Origin: Clostridia bacterium
Lineage (GTDB): Bacteria; Bacillota; Clostridia; TANB77; CAG-508
DNA length: 64,000 nt
NCBI GenBank assembly: GCA_017429505.1
Contig: JAFROW010000002.1
Coordinates: 82,609 to 146,608, forward strand
Direction: 5' to 3'
In this document: piece after piece, positions 28,866 to 38,032 of the stretch
How positions within the stretch are numbered: the stretch's first letter is position 1
Layout: the number at the start of each line of letters is the position of its first letter
Made by a program: the position numbers and the translations under genes
The notes under the pieces: generated by a model
Seen by the model: only the letters and a program-made list of their open reading frames with translations
What the model was told of the DNA's origin: nothing
Databases searched by the model: none

Positions 28866-30233
28866 CTAATTTTTCAAATAATCTAATAAAGTTTTTATTG
28901 TTTTTTCACACGAGCTAATATACATTTTCTCATTCACACTATGAAAGCCTTCTATATTGCTTCCTATACTAATCATATCCATATCTTTGATTCGTTTTGC
29001 AATGGTGCAACATTCTAATCCTCCATAAGCAACTTCAGTTGTTGGAAAACTGCCATTTATTCTATAATATGCTCGTCTGTAATCCTCTAATAATTTTGAT
29101 TTTTCATTTGGAATCCATGCAGAATCTTGATAAACCTCTTCACTAATATAATTATTGTTATTAGAAATTCGAATATTTTCTTTATTGTAGTTTTCTAATT
29201 TTTCTTTGTCTAGACTTTGCATAATCCCTGTTATATATACTTTGTTGCCAACAGTTTTTATAATTCCAATATTTCCAGAAACAAGTATATTATTGTTTTC
29301 TTTCATTATAATTCCTTGGTTTAAGCTAATTATTTCTAAAATTATTTTCTTACTATCTTGTAAAGAAAATGATAGCCTATTTTCAGCTTTACAAATTTGC
29401 ACCTTTCCATCTATATTTAAACAATTTATTCGATTTTCTATATCATCAATTTTAGTTTTTATAATACACCTACATGATGTTGCTATATCTCCTTCAGATT
29501 TACCTCCATCTATAGAGCAAATATAAACTTCATCTTGTGTTTGTAGCATTTGAATTATTTTAGCAATCTGAGTAATAGCATTTTTTTCACATCTTTCAAT
29601 TTCAACTCTAGAATTCCCACCTTTTATATCTGTTAAATAAATCTCGTATGTTGATAAATCATTACTTTCTAAAGTTCCTTCAAATGTATATTTATTGCAT
29701 ATTTCCGCAGAACAGCCTATTACAATTGTATTGTCCTTGTAATGGTCTAAATTTATTAGCTTTTTTCCACTGAGTTTCGAATAATCAAAATTTACTGCTC
29801 CATTAAATGTAGTTTCTTCTTCTGTTGTAAACATACACTCCAAATTAGGGTGTACTATTTCGTCACTTTCCAATAATAATAGCATTATCGCTAATCCTAT
29901 TCCTTGATCTGCCCCTAGTGATGTATCTTTTGCTGAAATAATATCCCCATTTCGAACAATCTCAATTGGGTCAGTTTCAAAATTATGCTTACTATTTTCA
30001 CATTTTACACATACCATATCCATATGTGCTTGAAAAATAACGGTTTCATTGTTTTGTTTATTGCCTTGTTTTTTTATTAAAACATTGTTATTCTTATCTC
30101 TAAAACAATATAAATTATGTTCTTTAGCAAAGCTCTCCAAGAAGTCAGCGAATTTTTCTTCTCTTCCTGACTCTCTTGGAATCCCGGAAATTTTATAAAA
30201 TAATTCTAAAAATCTAGCTGTTATTTTGTTCAT
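28866..30233 (-). CDS. pepD: M20-family aminoacyl-histidine dipeptidase
   Basis: 455 residues. FQAHMDMVC (first zinc His), SLGADQGIG (bridging Asp), TTEEETTFNGA (catalytic Glu) and GGLECCTIAKR near the C-terminus mark the PepD branch. Cytosolic dipeptide hydrolysis, broad specificity. Stands alone on the minus strand. Confidence 0.9.
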   Translation of the reverse strand: MNKITARFLELFYKISGIPRESGREEKFADFLESFAKEHNLYCFRDKNNNVLIKKQGNKQNNETVIFQAHMDMVCVKCENSKHNFETDPIEIVRNGDIISAKDTSLGADQGIGLAIMLLLLESDEIVHPNLECMFTTEEETTFNGAVNFDYSKLSGKKLINLDHYKDNTIVIGCSAEICNKYTFEGTLESNDLSTYEIYLTDIKGGNSRVEIERCEKNAITQIAKIIQMLQTQDEVYICSIDGGKSEGDIATSCRCIIKTKIDDIENRINCLNIDGKVQICKAENRLSFSLQDSKKIILEIISLNQGIIMKENNNILVSGNIGIIKTVGNKVYITGIMQSLDKEKLENYNKENIRISNNNNYISEEVYQDSAWIPNEKSKLLEDYRRAYYRINGSFPTTEVAYGGLECCTIAKRIKDMDMISIGSNIEGFHSVNEKMYISSCEKTIKTLLDYLKN

Positions 30234-30353
30234 CTTTCACCTCAACATTGTTCTATACTTTCAAAGTAAAATGCTAATCTCTAATTATTTCTTATATATT
30301 AATGTTTCTTATATTTTTTTTAATTTTGCGCAGTTGTATAATAATGCTTTAGC

Positions 30354-30917
30354 TTATTGTGTTATTATTTTACAATTTTTTTCAATTTCGTCTTCTCCAC
30401 AATTAATTATATAATATTCAAAAAATATCTTATTTAATTCCTCTCTGTCTATTGTTTCTCTTTTAGTAAATATTATTGGTGTATAACAGACATTATATAA
30501 AAAGTACTCTGCTCCAGTTTTTCTAAATCCTATCTTTCTATAAAATTCTAATCTTTTTATAGTATTTATATCATCTTTATTTTCTTTTTCTATTTCTCCG
30601 ATTAGTCCATTATTACAAGCAATTCTATTTATTAACTCCTTCATAGCTTCTGTTCCATATCCTTTGTTTTGATATTCTTTATAAATAGCGAAATAGTCCA
30701 AATAAAACGGATAGTTTTTTATTTTTTCCATCATGAAAAAACCTATTGTTAAATCGTTTAATACTATTTTGAATATTTTTCCAATTCCATTATGATAGGT
30801 TCTTTTTAATCTTTTTAATGATTTTCGCTCATCTTCTGGAAACAATTCTGTATATTTACTATAAATACTATCTTTAAATTCTTGCATTGTAATTTCAATT
30901 ATATCTATTACTTTCAT
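30354..30917 (-). CDS. GNAT-family N-acetyltransferase
   Basis: 187 residues. FAIYKEYQNKGYGTEAMKELINRI is the acetyl-CoA-binding motif A (Q/RxxGxG/A), and FYRKIGFRKTG is motif B. N-terminal half binds the acceptor, which cannot be predicted. Overlaps no neighbour. Confidence 0.85.
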   Translation of the reverse strand: MKVIDIIEITMQEFKDSIYSKYTELFPEDERKSLKRLKRTYHNGIGKIFKIVLNDLTIGFFMMEKIKNYPFYLDYFAIYKEYQNKGYGTEAMKELINRIACNNGLIGEIEKENKDDINTIKRLEFYRKIGFRKTGAEYFLYNVCYTPIIFTKRETIDREELNKIFFEYYIINCGEDEIEKNCKIITQ

Positions 30918-30957
30918 TTAGTAATCCTCCTAATTTTAATAATATTTTACAATTTTT

Positions 30958-31773
30958 TTAATCTTCAAACTCCCTCATTCTCTCTTTAAAAAACTCATAA
31001 AAATACCTTACATTTTCAAGCTCATTCCATTTTTGAACTTCATAATTTTTTGTATCTAAATTATATATTTTTGCATTTAAAATTCCTAACATAAAAGGTG
31101 AATGAGTTGCTATTATAAATTGAATTCCTAAATATCTTGCCATTTCGTTTATCTTTTCTGCAAGTTTTACTTGATTTTGCAGTGATAGTGAAACTTCTGG
31201 TTCATCTAACAAATAAAGTCTATCTGGCTCAATCGTATCTTCCAAAATTTGCAATGTTGTTTCTCCATTAGAATATTTCTCTTGTGAAAATTCAAACCTT
31301 GAAAACTGCTTTTCTCCTTCTTTTGTATTCAAAAACTCTTTAGCATTTCTCAATCCTCTTTCCCTTGCCAAATTTGCCTCTATACTTTCTTGCAATACTG
31401 CATCTTGCTCAATTTTTCTTATTTCATATAATATTTCTTCACTTTTTATATATCTGCTATTTTCTGGAATTCTACTTATTTTTTTGCCATTATCATTTTC
31501 TCCTAATTCATATTCACATTTTGAAACATAATCTCCGAAATAATCTATCATTCCAGTAATTTCAGGATTATTTCTTTCTTTTCCTTTTAAATTTAATTTA
31601 TGTGCAATAATATTTAGAATTGTAGACTTTCCTGACCCATTATTCCCATATAAAACTGTTATATTGTCAAATATAAATATGTCTGGCTCTTTGCTGTGAA
31701 TTACATTAAAAGGGTATATATTGTTGTTTTTTATATTTGAACTAGTCAATTTAAAAGTTTTCAGATAAATCAT
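30958..31773 (-). CDS. AAA/ABC-type ATPase, single-gene
   Basis: 271 residues. ITVLYGNNGSGKSTILNIIAHKL is Walker A; YLLDEPEVSLSLQNQVKLAEKINEM is Walker B with the D-loop; THSPFML is the H-loop. There is no transmembrane part or nuclease partner nearby. Such AAA_23/AAA_21-type proteins occur both as free housekeeping ATPases and within defence modules; nothing adjacent supports a defence role. Confidence 0.75.
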   Translation of the reverse strand: MIYLKTFKLTSSNIKNNNIYPFNVIHSKEPDIFIFDNITVLYGNNGSGKSTILNIIAHKLNLKGKERNNPEITGMIDYFGDYVSKCEYELGENDNGKKISRIPENSRYIKSEEILYEIRKIEQDAVLQESIEANLARERGLRNAKEFLNTKEGEKQFSRFEFSQEKYSNGETTLQILEDTIEPDRLYLLDEPEVSLSLQNQVKLAEKINEMARYLGIQFIIATHSPFMLGILNAKIYNLDTKNYEVQKWNELENVRYFYEFFKERMREFED

Positions 31774-31877
31774 TCTTTACATCACCACTGCTTTTATTTT
31801 TTTAGCATTTTTATATCACATATTATTAATTTTTTCAATACTAACTTTGGTTTTAAATATATTGTTTTGATTACATT

Positions 31878-32681
31878 TTATGCAACAAACCACCAATATT
31901 TTTTCACACTATATAGTGGTAAAAGTGGAATTATAATAGGTGTATCTTTTATGTATTTTTTATATTCTTCATTTTCACTATAACATTTATCTTGTCTTAT
32001 TTCTAATCTTCTTGCTCCACTAAACATTACATAAACTATTCCTGCAAAGCCAAGGATTGCAATTATCCATTGTCCCACACCTTTAAGTGCTGTAATTCCT
32101 GAAATAAATACTCCTGACCAAAGTACTAATTCTCCAAAATAATTTGGGCATCTTACTATTTTATACAATCCTCTTGTACAAAATCTATTTGGCTCGGCTT
32201 TCTTTTGGTTTGTTTTTTGCCAATCTGCTATTATTTCAATTATAACACCTACTGCTGCAACTATAAGACCTATAATAAAAAATATATCTATTCCTGAGTT
32301 GTTTAAAAATCTATATATAGTAGGTGAACACATCATAAAATATAACAAAACACAGCTTATCCATATTATACTTTTAATGCCTAATTTCATATTGCTTCCA
32401 TCTTTTATTTCATTTTTCATTTTCTTGATATATGTTTTATTTTTTAGTTCTCTTAATGCTAAGAAACCACCTAATCTAAAACCATAACAAATTAAAATAA
32501 TGCATGATATAACATAGGCATAATTTAGTGTATCTTTATACAATACAAGTAACATTATTCCAATCGTACCAATTGATAATCCATATCCAATTGAAATAAA
32601 CCATATATATCTTTTAAATCCTATTAAACATACAATAGCTATTGCAATAATAATTAATAAAATCTCTTTACTTAAAATCAT
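31878..32681 (-). CDS. DUF1295-type membrane protein (steroid reductase/methyltransferase fold)
   Basis: 267 residues, about seven hydrophobic helices. NQKKAEPNRFCTRGLYKIVRCPNYFGELVLWSGVFISG is the DUF1295 signature shared with isoprenylcysteine methyltransferases and 5-alpha-reductases. Enzymatic role unknown. Confidence 0.8.
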   Translation of the reverse strand: MILSKEILLIIIAIAIVCLIGFKRYIWFISIGYGLSIGTIGIMLLVLYKDTLNYAYVISCIILICYGFRLGGFLALRELKNKTYIKKMKNEIKDGSNMKLGIKSIIWISCVLLYFMMCSPTIYRFLNNSGIDIFFIIGLIVAAVGVIIEIIADWQKTNQKKAEPNRFCTRGLYKIVRCPNYFGELVLWSGVFISGITALKGVGQWIIAILGFAGIVYVMFSGARRLEIRQDKCYSENEEYKKYIKDTPIIIPLLPLYSVKKYWWFVA

Positions 32682-32750
32682 TTCTTATCATCCTCTTATT
32701 ATTCTTATAACTATTATATTCTTAGGGTTTTAATATTATTATGAATTATT

Positions 32751-33671
32751 TTACAATCTATCCAATATATCTTTTATTATCGCCTCATATTTTATAAGTG
32801 TAATTCCAAAACATTTTTTTCCTACATCTTTTATAGAAGCACCAATATGATAAATACACTTTTTATCTAGTATTAAAAATCTATCATGAAAAACTTCAGT
32901 ATAATTAACTTCTAATTTAGGATACTGACTATTAAATTTATTAATATCATTGACATTTAACTTTGTATTACTTTTTGTATATATTTCTACATTTACTTTA
33001 TCATTTTTCTTAGATAATATATTTAATGTATCTATATCAACATAATTATCTATCAATACAATTTCATTTTTTGCTTTTTTTATTAAATCAATAATCATAC
33101 TAAACGCGTCGTATACTTGTCCATCAAAAAATATTTTTTGCTTAACATTTTCTTTATTTTGAAATTGATTAAATACTTCTTCAAATTTTTTATCATGCTC
33201 TAATAGTTTATATTCTACATTTGTCAGTCTCTCAAATATAACTGAATTGGTAATCATAAAATTTCTCATTTCTGTAAATGCTTTCATAATGCTTATACTT
33301 ACCTTAATTGCTTTATCACTATGTAAAACAGTGGAAAGCATTGCTACGCCTTGCTCTGTGAATGCATATGGAAGATATCTTCTTCCTCCATAATTGCTTT
33401 TATTTAAACTTGAGGTCACAAATTGTGACCTCAAGTTTTTCATTTCAATTTCATTCAATTGAAAACAAAACTCTTCTGGAAATCTTTCAATATTTCTTTT
33501 TACTGCTTGATTTAGCTTCTTTGTTTCTACTTCATATAATTTTGCAATGTCACTATCTAATATTACTTGTTTTCCTCTAATTGTGTATATTTTTTGTTTA
33601 ATATCTTCTACTTCATATTTTACTACATTTAAATCTTCGTTTATTGGTGCGATATTATTTTCATTACTCAT
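32751..33671 (-). CDS. ORF6N domain protein fused to a PLD-like domain
   Basis: 306 residues from ATG 33671 (GAGGATGTG). The N-terminal 110 residues (IYTIRGKQVILDSDIAKLYEVETKKLNQAVKRNIERFPEEF, later YAFTEQGVAMLSTVL) form an ORF6N DNA-binding domain, frequent in phages. The C-terminal region has IVLIDNYVDIDTLNIL and EVFHDRFLILD, a phospholipase D-type motif with Arg in place of the Lys of HKD. Phage-derived or a regulatory nuclease-like protein; only one HKD-like motif, so any activity would need dimerisation. Confidence 0.8.
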   Translation of the reverse strand: MSNENNIAPINEDLNVVKYEVEDIKQKIYTIRGKQVILDSDIAKLYEVETKKLNQAVKRNIERFPEEFCFQLNEIEMKNLRSQFVTSSLNKSNYGGRRYLPYAFTEQGVAMLSTVLHSDKAIKVSISIMKAFTEMRNFMITNSVIFERLTNVEYKLLEHDKKFEEVFNQFQNKENVKQKIFFDGQVYDAFSMIIDLIKKAKNEIVLIDNYVDIDTLNILSKKNDKVNVEIYTKSNTKLNVNDINKFNSQYPKLEVNYTEVFHDRFLILDKKCIYHIGASIKDVGKKCFGITLIKYEAIIKDILDRL

Positions 33672-33713
33672 AATTATCACATCCTCGTTTATTTTTTTAC
33701 TCTATCACTCTAC

Positions 33714-35078
33714 TTATCTTAATTCCAAAATTCCCACATTTTCTATTGAACTCGTAAATGGAAACATATCTACAGGTTGAATCATTTTTATTTCATATTT
33801 TTCTTCCAATTTTCTTAAATCTCTAGCAAAAGTTGCAGGGTTGCAACTAATATATCCAACTCGTTTTGGTTCAATCTTCAAAATATTGTTTATAGTAGTA
33901 TTATCCAAACCTTTTCTTGGAGGGTCTACAATTACCACATTTGGAATTATTTTTTTGTTTTCTATTAAATCTGTAAGTAGTAGTTCTGTATCTCCTGCAA
34001 TAAATTCTGTATTTTGAACACCATTTAATTTTGCATTTTCTTTTGCATTTTCTATAGCTTGTTCTACTATCTCAATTCCATAAACTTTTTTTGCATGTTT
34101 TGCTGCAAAAAGTGAAATTGTTCCTATTCCGCAGTATAAATCAAATACTACATCTTCCACAGAAATTCTGGCATTTTCAATTGCAATATTATATAAAGCT
34201 TCTGCCTGTACGGGATTCACTTGATAAAATGAAAGTGGAGAAATCTTAAAATAATAATCTCCTAAAACATCTTCAATATAGCCATCTCCTACTACACTTA
34301 TGTTTTTTTGTCCCAAAATAACATTTGTATTCTTTTTGTTTATATTAACTACAACACTAGTTATATCATGGCATGAGCCTTGCAAATCTCGTGCTATTTC
34401 TTTTGCAAATGGCAATAAATCCCCATTTATAACTAAGATGACCATCATTTGTCCTGTTCTAAATCCTCTTTTTATAACTACATGCCTCATTAATCCCTCT
34501 TGTGTTTTTTCATTATAAACAGAAATTTTATATTTTTTTATAGCATCTAAAACATATTTTGCAACTTGATTTGACTTATTATCTTGTATTAAACAATCCT
34601 CTACAGGTATAATATCATGTGTTCTATTTGCAAAAACACCTAATACTGGCTCTCCATCTTTATCCACACCTATAGGATATTGCAATTTGTTTCTGTAATG
34701 ATAAGGATTTCCCATTCCCCAAGTTGGTTTTACTTCTACTTTATTTTTTAAATTTTTATTAACTAAATTCTGAACTACATTTTGCTTCATATTTAAAGTT
34801 TCTTCATAATCTACATGTCTTAAATTGCACCCTCCACATCTCTTGTAAGTTGCGCAATCTTCTTCTGTTCTGTGTTCAGATTTTTCTAGAATTTCTAAAA
34901 TCTTTCCAAATGCATGTGAAGTCAGAACCTTTACAATTAAAACTTTAATTATTTCACCTTTAATTGCATTTGGAATAAATATTGTAAACCCTTCTATTTT
35001 GGCAATTCCTTCTCCCTCAAAGCCATTGTCTACAATATCTACAATATACTCTTTATTTTTTTCAACAGGTTGTTTCAT
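33714..35078 (-). CDS. rlmCD: RlmCD/RumA-type 23S rRNA (uracil-5) methyltransferase
   Basis: 454 residues. N-terminal TRAM domain; a 4Fe-4S cluster Cys set is seen as CATYKRCGGCNLRH; DLYCGIGTISLFAA is SAM motif I; VIVDPPRKGLD and YISCNPATFARDL carry the catalytic Cys and base. Modifies U747/U1939-type sites in 23S rRNA. No in-frame CGG. Confidence 0.92.
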   Translation of the reverse strand: MKQPVEKNKEYIVDIVDNGFEGEGIAKIEGFTIFIPNAIKGEIIKVLIVKVLTSHAFGKILEILEKSEHRTEEDCATYKRCGGCNLRHVDYEETLNMKQNVVQNLVNKNLKNKVEVKPTWGMGNPYHYRNKLQYPIGVDKDGEPVLGVFANRTHDIIPVEDCLIQDNKSNQVAKYVLDAIKKYKISVYNEKTQEGLMRHVVIKRGFRTGQMMVILVINGDLLPFAKEIARDLQGSCHDITSVVVNINKKNTNVILGQKNISVVGDGYIEDVLGDYYFKISPLSFYQVNPVQAEALYNIAIENARISVEDVVFDLYCGIGTISLFAAKHAKKVYGIEIVEQAIENAKENAKLNGVQNTEFIAGDTELLLTDLIENKKIIPNVVIVDPPRKGLDNTTINNILKIEPKRVGYISCNPATFARDLRKLEEKYEIKMIQPVDMFPFTSSIENVGILELR

Positions 35079-35149
35079 ATTCCCTCCTTGAACTCATGTT
35101 TGTATTATATCATATTTTTAGTTAGATATCAATAAATATCGAAAAAAAG

Positions 35150-35178
35150 TTGAAATTATTCTATTTTTCTATTATAAT
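35150..35178 (+). promoter_or_regulatory. Promoter of the RluA-like gene; predicted leaderless transcript
   Basis: TTGAAA (35150-35155), 17 bases, TATAAT (35173-35178), then only six bases to the ATG at 35185. Transcription would start at or next to the start codon and there is no ribosome site. Confidence 0.75.
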
Positions 35179-35184
35179 AATACC

Positions 35185-36045
35185 ATGAAAAAATTAGTAG
35201 TTGATAAAAAATATAATAGTAAAAAATTGAATAAGTTTTTGCAGGATAAACTCCCAAATTTATCTAATAACTTGTTTTATAAAACACTGCGAAAAAAAGA
35301 TATTAAAATAAATGGCAAAAGGGTAAATGAAAACATTTTAGTCTTTGAAAATGATGAAATTGAAGTATATATCGCAGATTCTTTGTTAGAAAATAAAATT
35401 GCTTTAGAAATTGTTTATGAAGATGAAAATATTTTAGTTATAGATAAACCTGCAGGTATTGAAGTTACAGGTTCGCAAAGTTTGACTACACTTATCCACA
35501 AACAATACACAACTTGTGAATTTTTGCCAATGCCATGTCATAGATTAGATCGAAACACTACAGGATTGATTTTATTTGCGAAAAATCAAGAAGCTTTAGA
35601 TTTTTTACTTGATAAATTTAAAAATCATGAAATAGAAAAACATTATCTAGCATTAGTTTACGGTGTACCAAAGCAAAAATCTCAAACTTTAACTGCATAT
35701 TTATTTAAAGATAGCAAAAAGTCTATAGCATATATTTCTGATGAACCAAAAAAAGGCTATTCCAAGATTATAACTTCATATACTGTTTTAGAAAAAAATC
35801 CAAATGGAACATGTTTGCTTGATGTTGAAATAAAAACAGGAAAAACTCATCAAATTAGAGCACATCTTGCTCATATTGGTCTTCCTATTGTTGGAGATGG
35901 AAAGTATGGCAATTATGAAATAAATAAAAGATTAGGCTATAAAACTCAAGAGCTTAGAAGCTATATTTTAAAATTTAATTTTAAAACAGATAGTGGAATT
36001 TTGGATTATTTAAATGGAAAAAAAATTAAATCGCGCGCGATTTAA
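35185..36045 (+). CDS. RluA-family pseudouridine synthase
   Basis: 286 residues. S4 RNA-binding domain (residues 1-65, NKFLQDKLPNL...KDIKINGKRVNEN), then the synthase core with CHRLDRNTTG (catalytic Asp122) and KTGKTHQIRAHLAHIGLPIVGDGKYG. Modifies uridines in rRNA or tRNA; target unknown (RluC/D-like). The start codon sits six bases after the -10 box. The stop lies inside a GC palindrome at 36025-36046. Confidence 0.92.
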   Translation: MKKLVVDKKYNSKKLNKFLQDKLPNLSNNLFYKTLRKKDIKINGKRVNENILVFENDEIEVYIADSLLENKIALEIVYEDENILVIDKPAGIEVTGSQSLTTLIHKQYTTCEFLPMPCHRLDRNTTGLILFAKNQEALDFLLDKFKNHEIEKHYLALVYGVPKQKSQTLTAYLFKDSKKSIAYISDEPKKGYSKIITSYTVLEKNPNGTCLLDVEIKTGKTHQIRAHLAHIGLPIVGDGKYGNYEINKRLGYKTQELRSYILKFNFKTDSGILDYLNGKKIKSRAI

Positions 36046-36070
36046 TCGTGCACAATTTAATTTTTTTTTA
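36024..36070 (+). terminator. Palindromic terminator at the end of the RluA-like gene
   Basis: ATTAAATCGCGCGCGATTTA and the following AT form a perfect 22-base palindrome that contains the TAA stop. An outer AAATTAAAT/ATTTAATTT pairing encloses it and is followed by a run of Ts. Confidence 0.6.
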
Positions 36071-36243
36071 TAGAAAATATATAAAGCATATATGAACAAA
36101 TCGGAACGCATAAAATTCTGTTTGTTCAGATTATCAGTACTTTAATGTAACTTAAAAGCTTTGAGTATTATAGCATCCCGTAACTTTGCAACCATATAAA
36201 GCAAAGCATCTTAATCTTATTAAATTGCATATACTTTTATTAT
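36071..36243. other. Intergenic stretch between convergent genes
   Basis: Contains an inverted repeat TGAACAAA/TTTGTTCA (36093-36127) enclosing a short GC-richer segment (TCGGAACGC), otherwise AT-rich without an ORF. Possible terminator for the coat genes or a small RNA; nothing more can be said. Confidence 0.35.
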
Positions 36244-36486
36244 CTATTGTAACTCACTTTTTAAGTTTCCGATTTCAGCCGGTGTAGCTTTTTGAGCAGA
36301 TTTATAATATCCTTTAGATTGAGCTACTTTAAATAGTTCATATTGAAAACTTTCATCATTATTTCTCATCTGTTGAAATGTTTGTCTAAGTGTTGTGTTT
36401 TCAGTTTCTGTAATTGCTGTTTGATATGCAGTAAGTCCTGCTTTTACACCTTCTAAAATATCATTAACCATTGTTTTTTCGTCCAT
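36244..36486 (-). CDS. Spore coat protein, CotF-like
   Basis: 80 residues. TMVNDILEGVKAGLTAYQTAITETENTTLRQTFQQMRNNDESFQYEL is the Coat_F (PF07875) helical repeat pattern, ferritin-like. Small acidic coat protein; expressed late in sporulation in relatives. Follows the 61-aa coat-like gene by 56 bases. Confidence 0.85.
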   Translation of the reverse strand: MDEKTMVNDILEGVKAGLTAYQTAITETENTTLRQTFQQMRNNDESFQYELFKVAQSKGYYKSAQKATPAEIGNLKSELQ

Positions 36487-36542
36487 ACTTATTCTATCCC
36501 CTTTCTTTTAAGATACTTTTTTTACTTATTTATGAGTATTTT

Positions 36543-36728
36543 TTAATTTAAAAATCCCATTAATTTTTGCTTTGTATTTAAAGAATCTTGTGCTGCTTTG
36601 CTAAATATTTGCTTAATTTGTGGATCAACTGCTTGAGATGAATAAGTATTTAATTTTTGGTAATTTGTCTCGTGTGAACCTATTAAGTGTCTTAAATTTT
36701 GTAATTCCGCTTCTGTTAAATCTGCCAT
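36543..36728 (-). CDS. Small coat-associated helical protein
   Basis: 61 residues from ATG 36728 (GGAGGATTT). TEAELQNLRHLIGSHETNYQKLNTYSSQAVDPQIKQIF looks like the short companion proteins of Coat_F clusters. In tandem with CotF-like. Role inferred from position and similarity to the coat family. Confidence 0.7.
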   Translation of the reverse strand: MADLTEAELQNLRHLIGSHETNYQKLNTYSSQAVDPQIKQIFSKAAQDSLNTKQKLMGFLN

Positions 36729-36791
36729 AATAAATCCTCCCTTTCTTTTTATTCTTGATTTATTATTTCCAGATTTTTGAAGTTTATACAA

Positions 36792-36832
36792 AAAAAGATG
36801 ACTATTTATATAAATAATCATCTTTTTTTATT
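36792..36832 (-). terminator. Intrinsic terminator after the 340-aa membrane-anchored protein
   Basis: Minus strand AAAGATGATTATTTA pairs with TAAATAGTCATCTTT, followed by TTTTT. Confidence 0.85.
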
Positions 36833-37853
36833 ATAAAACTCTGTCATCTTCAGAATTATGACCATGTGTCTTTTTTCTACTATTTTCAATTGCTGCCTCA
36901 TATATGTCCTCTCTTGTATGATCGCCTTTGTATTCTTTACTAGCTTGTCGAGCTATAGAAACTCTAAAAGTTTGAATTTCATCATTCTTGCTAAGATATG
37001 GTACCAAAACACCATTTTCATCAAATTCATAATCTTGACCTTTTTCATTGACTCCATATTCTCTTAATAAATGTTCATAAGCGTCTATAACAAGAAATTT
37101 AATTAGTTCTTGTTTTTTGCGTAAAGCTGTATCTTCTGTTGTTGCTTCTTTTATAATAGTTGCAAAATTATCAAATGTACTATAATCTTCACCTTCTACC
37201 TTAACTTGTTTTCTCTCAGGATGATCTTTATCACTTATTGTATAATAAGATGGTAAATTTTCATATTGTTTAGCCATTAATGAATATGGATCAAAATCTT
37301 CATCTGTTCCATTTGCATATGCATCAGTTTTTAGTAGAGTTAGTATAGCTCCAGCAATTTCGTTAACTTCTAAATCAGTTAGTTCTTTATAAGGCTTTTC
37401 GCCACTTAGTACAGAATTAAACAAAGGTAATTTACTTTCAGATTGTTCCATGAATTCTCTTACTTGTTTAGGCATGTTGTCTTTATTTATATTGTTTAAG
37501 TCTCTTTTTCTTTCTATTTGGGCTATAGTTTCTTTTTGCCCGTCATTTTTTCCAATTTTATACCCTACTTTTCCTCCAAAAAAAGCTCCTAACCCCATAC
37601 TTGCAGCTAATGTAGCTAGTAAAACTCTAAAACTAACTTTTTTTCTCTTTACTATTGCATTATTCTCTTTGCTTTTTACTTTATCACTGCTTTTTTTTGA
37701 TTTTTTAGTTTCTCTTCTATTTTTTTCTTTTTCTTTATTACTACCTGTATTTTTTTCTAGTTTTATATATTTTGAAGCTTGTGGATTAGTTTTTCTTCCA
37801 GCTTGACCTGTTAAATATATAGGATCCTTTGGTACATAACTCATATTTTTCAT
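36831..37853 (-). CDS. Unknown membrane-anchored protein, 340 aa
   Basis: Residues 1-70 are Lys-rich and highly basic; residues 73-92 (VSFRVLLATLAASMGLGAFFGGKVGYKIG) form one glycine-rich membrane segment; the rest is a soluble, acidic domain of about 240 residues with no family that I recognise. Expected topology: basic N-terminus inside, domain outside. Start ATG 37853 (GGAAAGAG). Lies beside the coat genes, so a role in spore or envelope biology is possible but unproven. Confidence 0.7.
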   Translation of the reverse strand: MKNMSYVPKDPIYLTGQAGRKTNPQASKYIKLEKNTGSNKEKEKNRRETKKSKKSSDKVKSKENNAIVKRKKVSFRVLLATLAASMGLGAFFGGKVGYKIGKNDGQKETIAQIERKRDLNNINKDNMPKQVREFMEQSESKLPLFNSVLSGEKPYKELTDLEVNEIAGAILTLLKTDAYANGTDEDFDPYSLMAKQYENLPSYYTISDKDHPERKQVKVEGEDYSTFDNFATIIKEATTEDTALRKKQELIKFLVIDAYEHLLREYGVNEKGQDYEFDENGVLVPYLSKNDEIQTFRVSIARQASKEYKGDHTREDIYEAAIENSRKKTHGHNSEDDRVL

Positions 37854-38032
37854 ACTCTCTTTCCAAATTTATTAAATTTTTATCTTTTTTAGTATAAATT
37901 TATATTTTAAAAAAATTCAATCTATATTTATTATACCACAAATCTATATCAATTGCAAATTTTCCAAAAATGCGTTCTTTAAAATAGTTGCTGTATTCAT
38001 TTTTTCTTTTACTATTAGCATAAATACTAACT

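Noticed and set aside
30958..31773. Anti-phage defence ATPase
   Set aside because: No nuclease, reverse transcriptase or effector partner is adjacent; the neighbours are a GNAT and a membrane enzyme.
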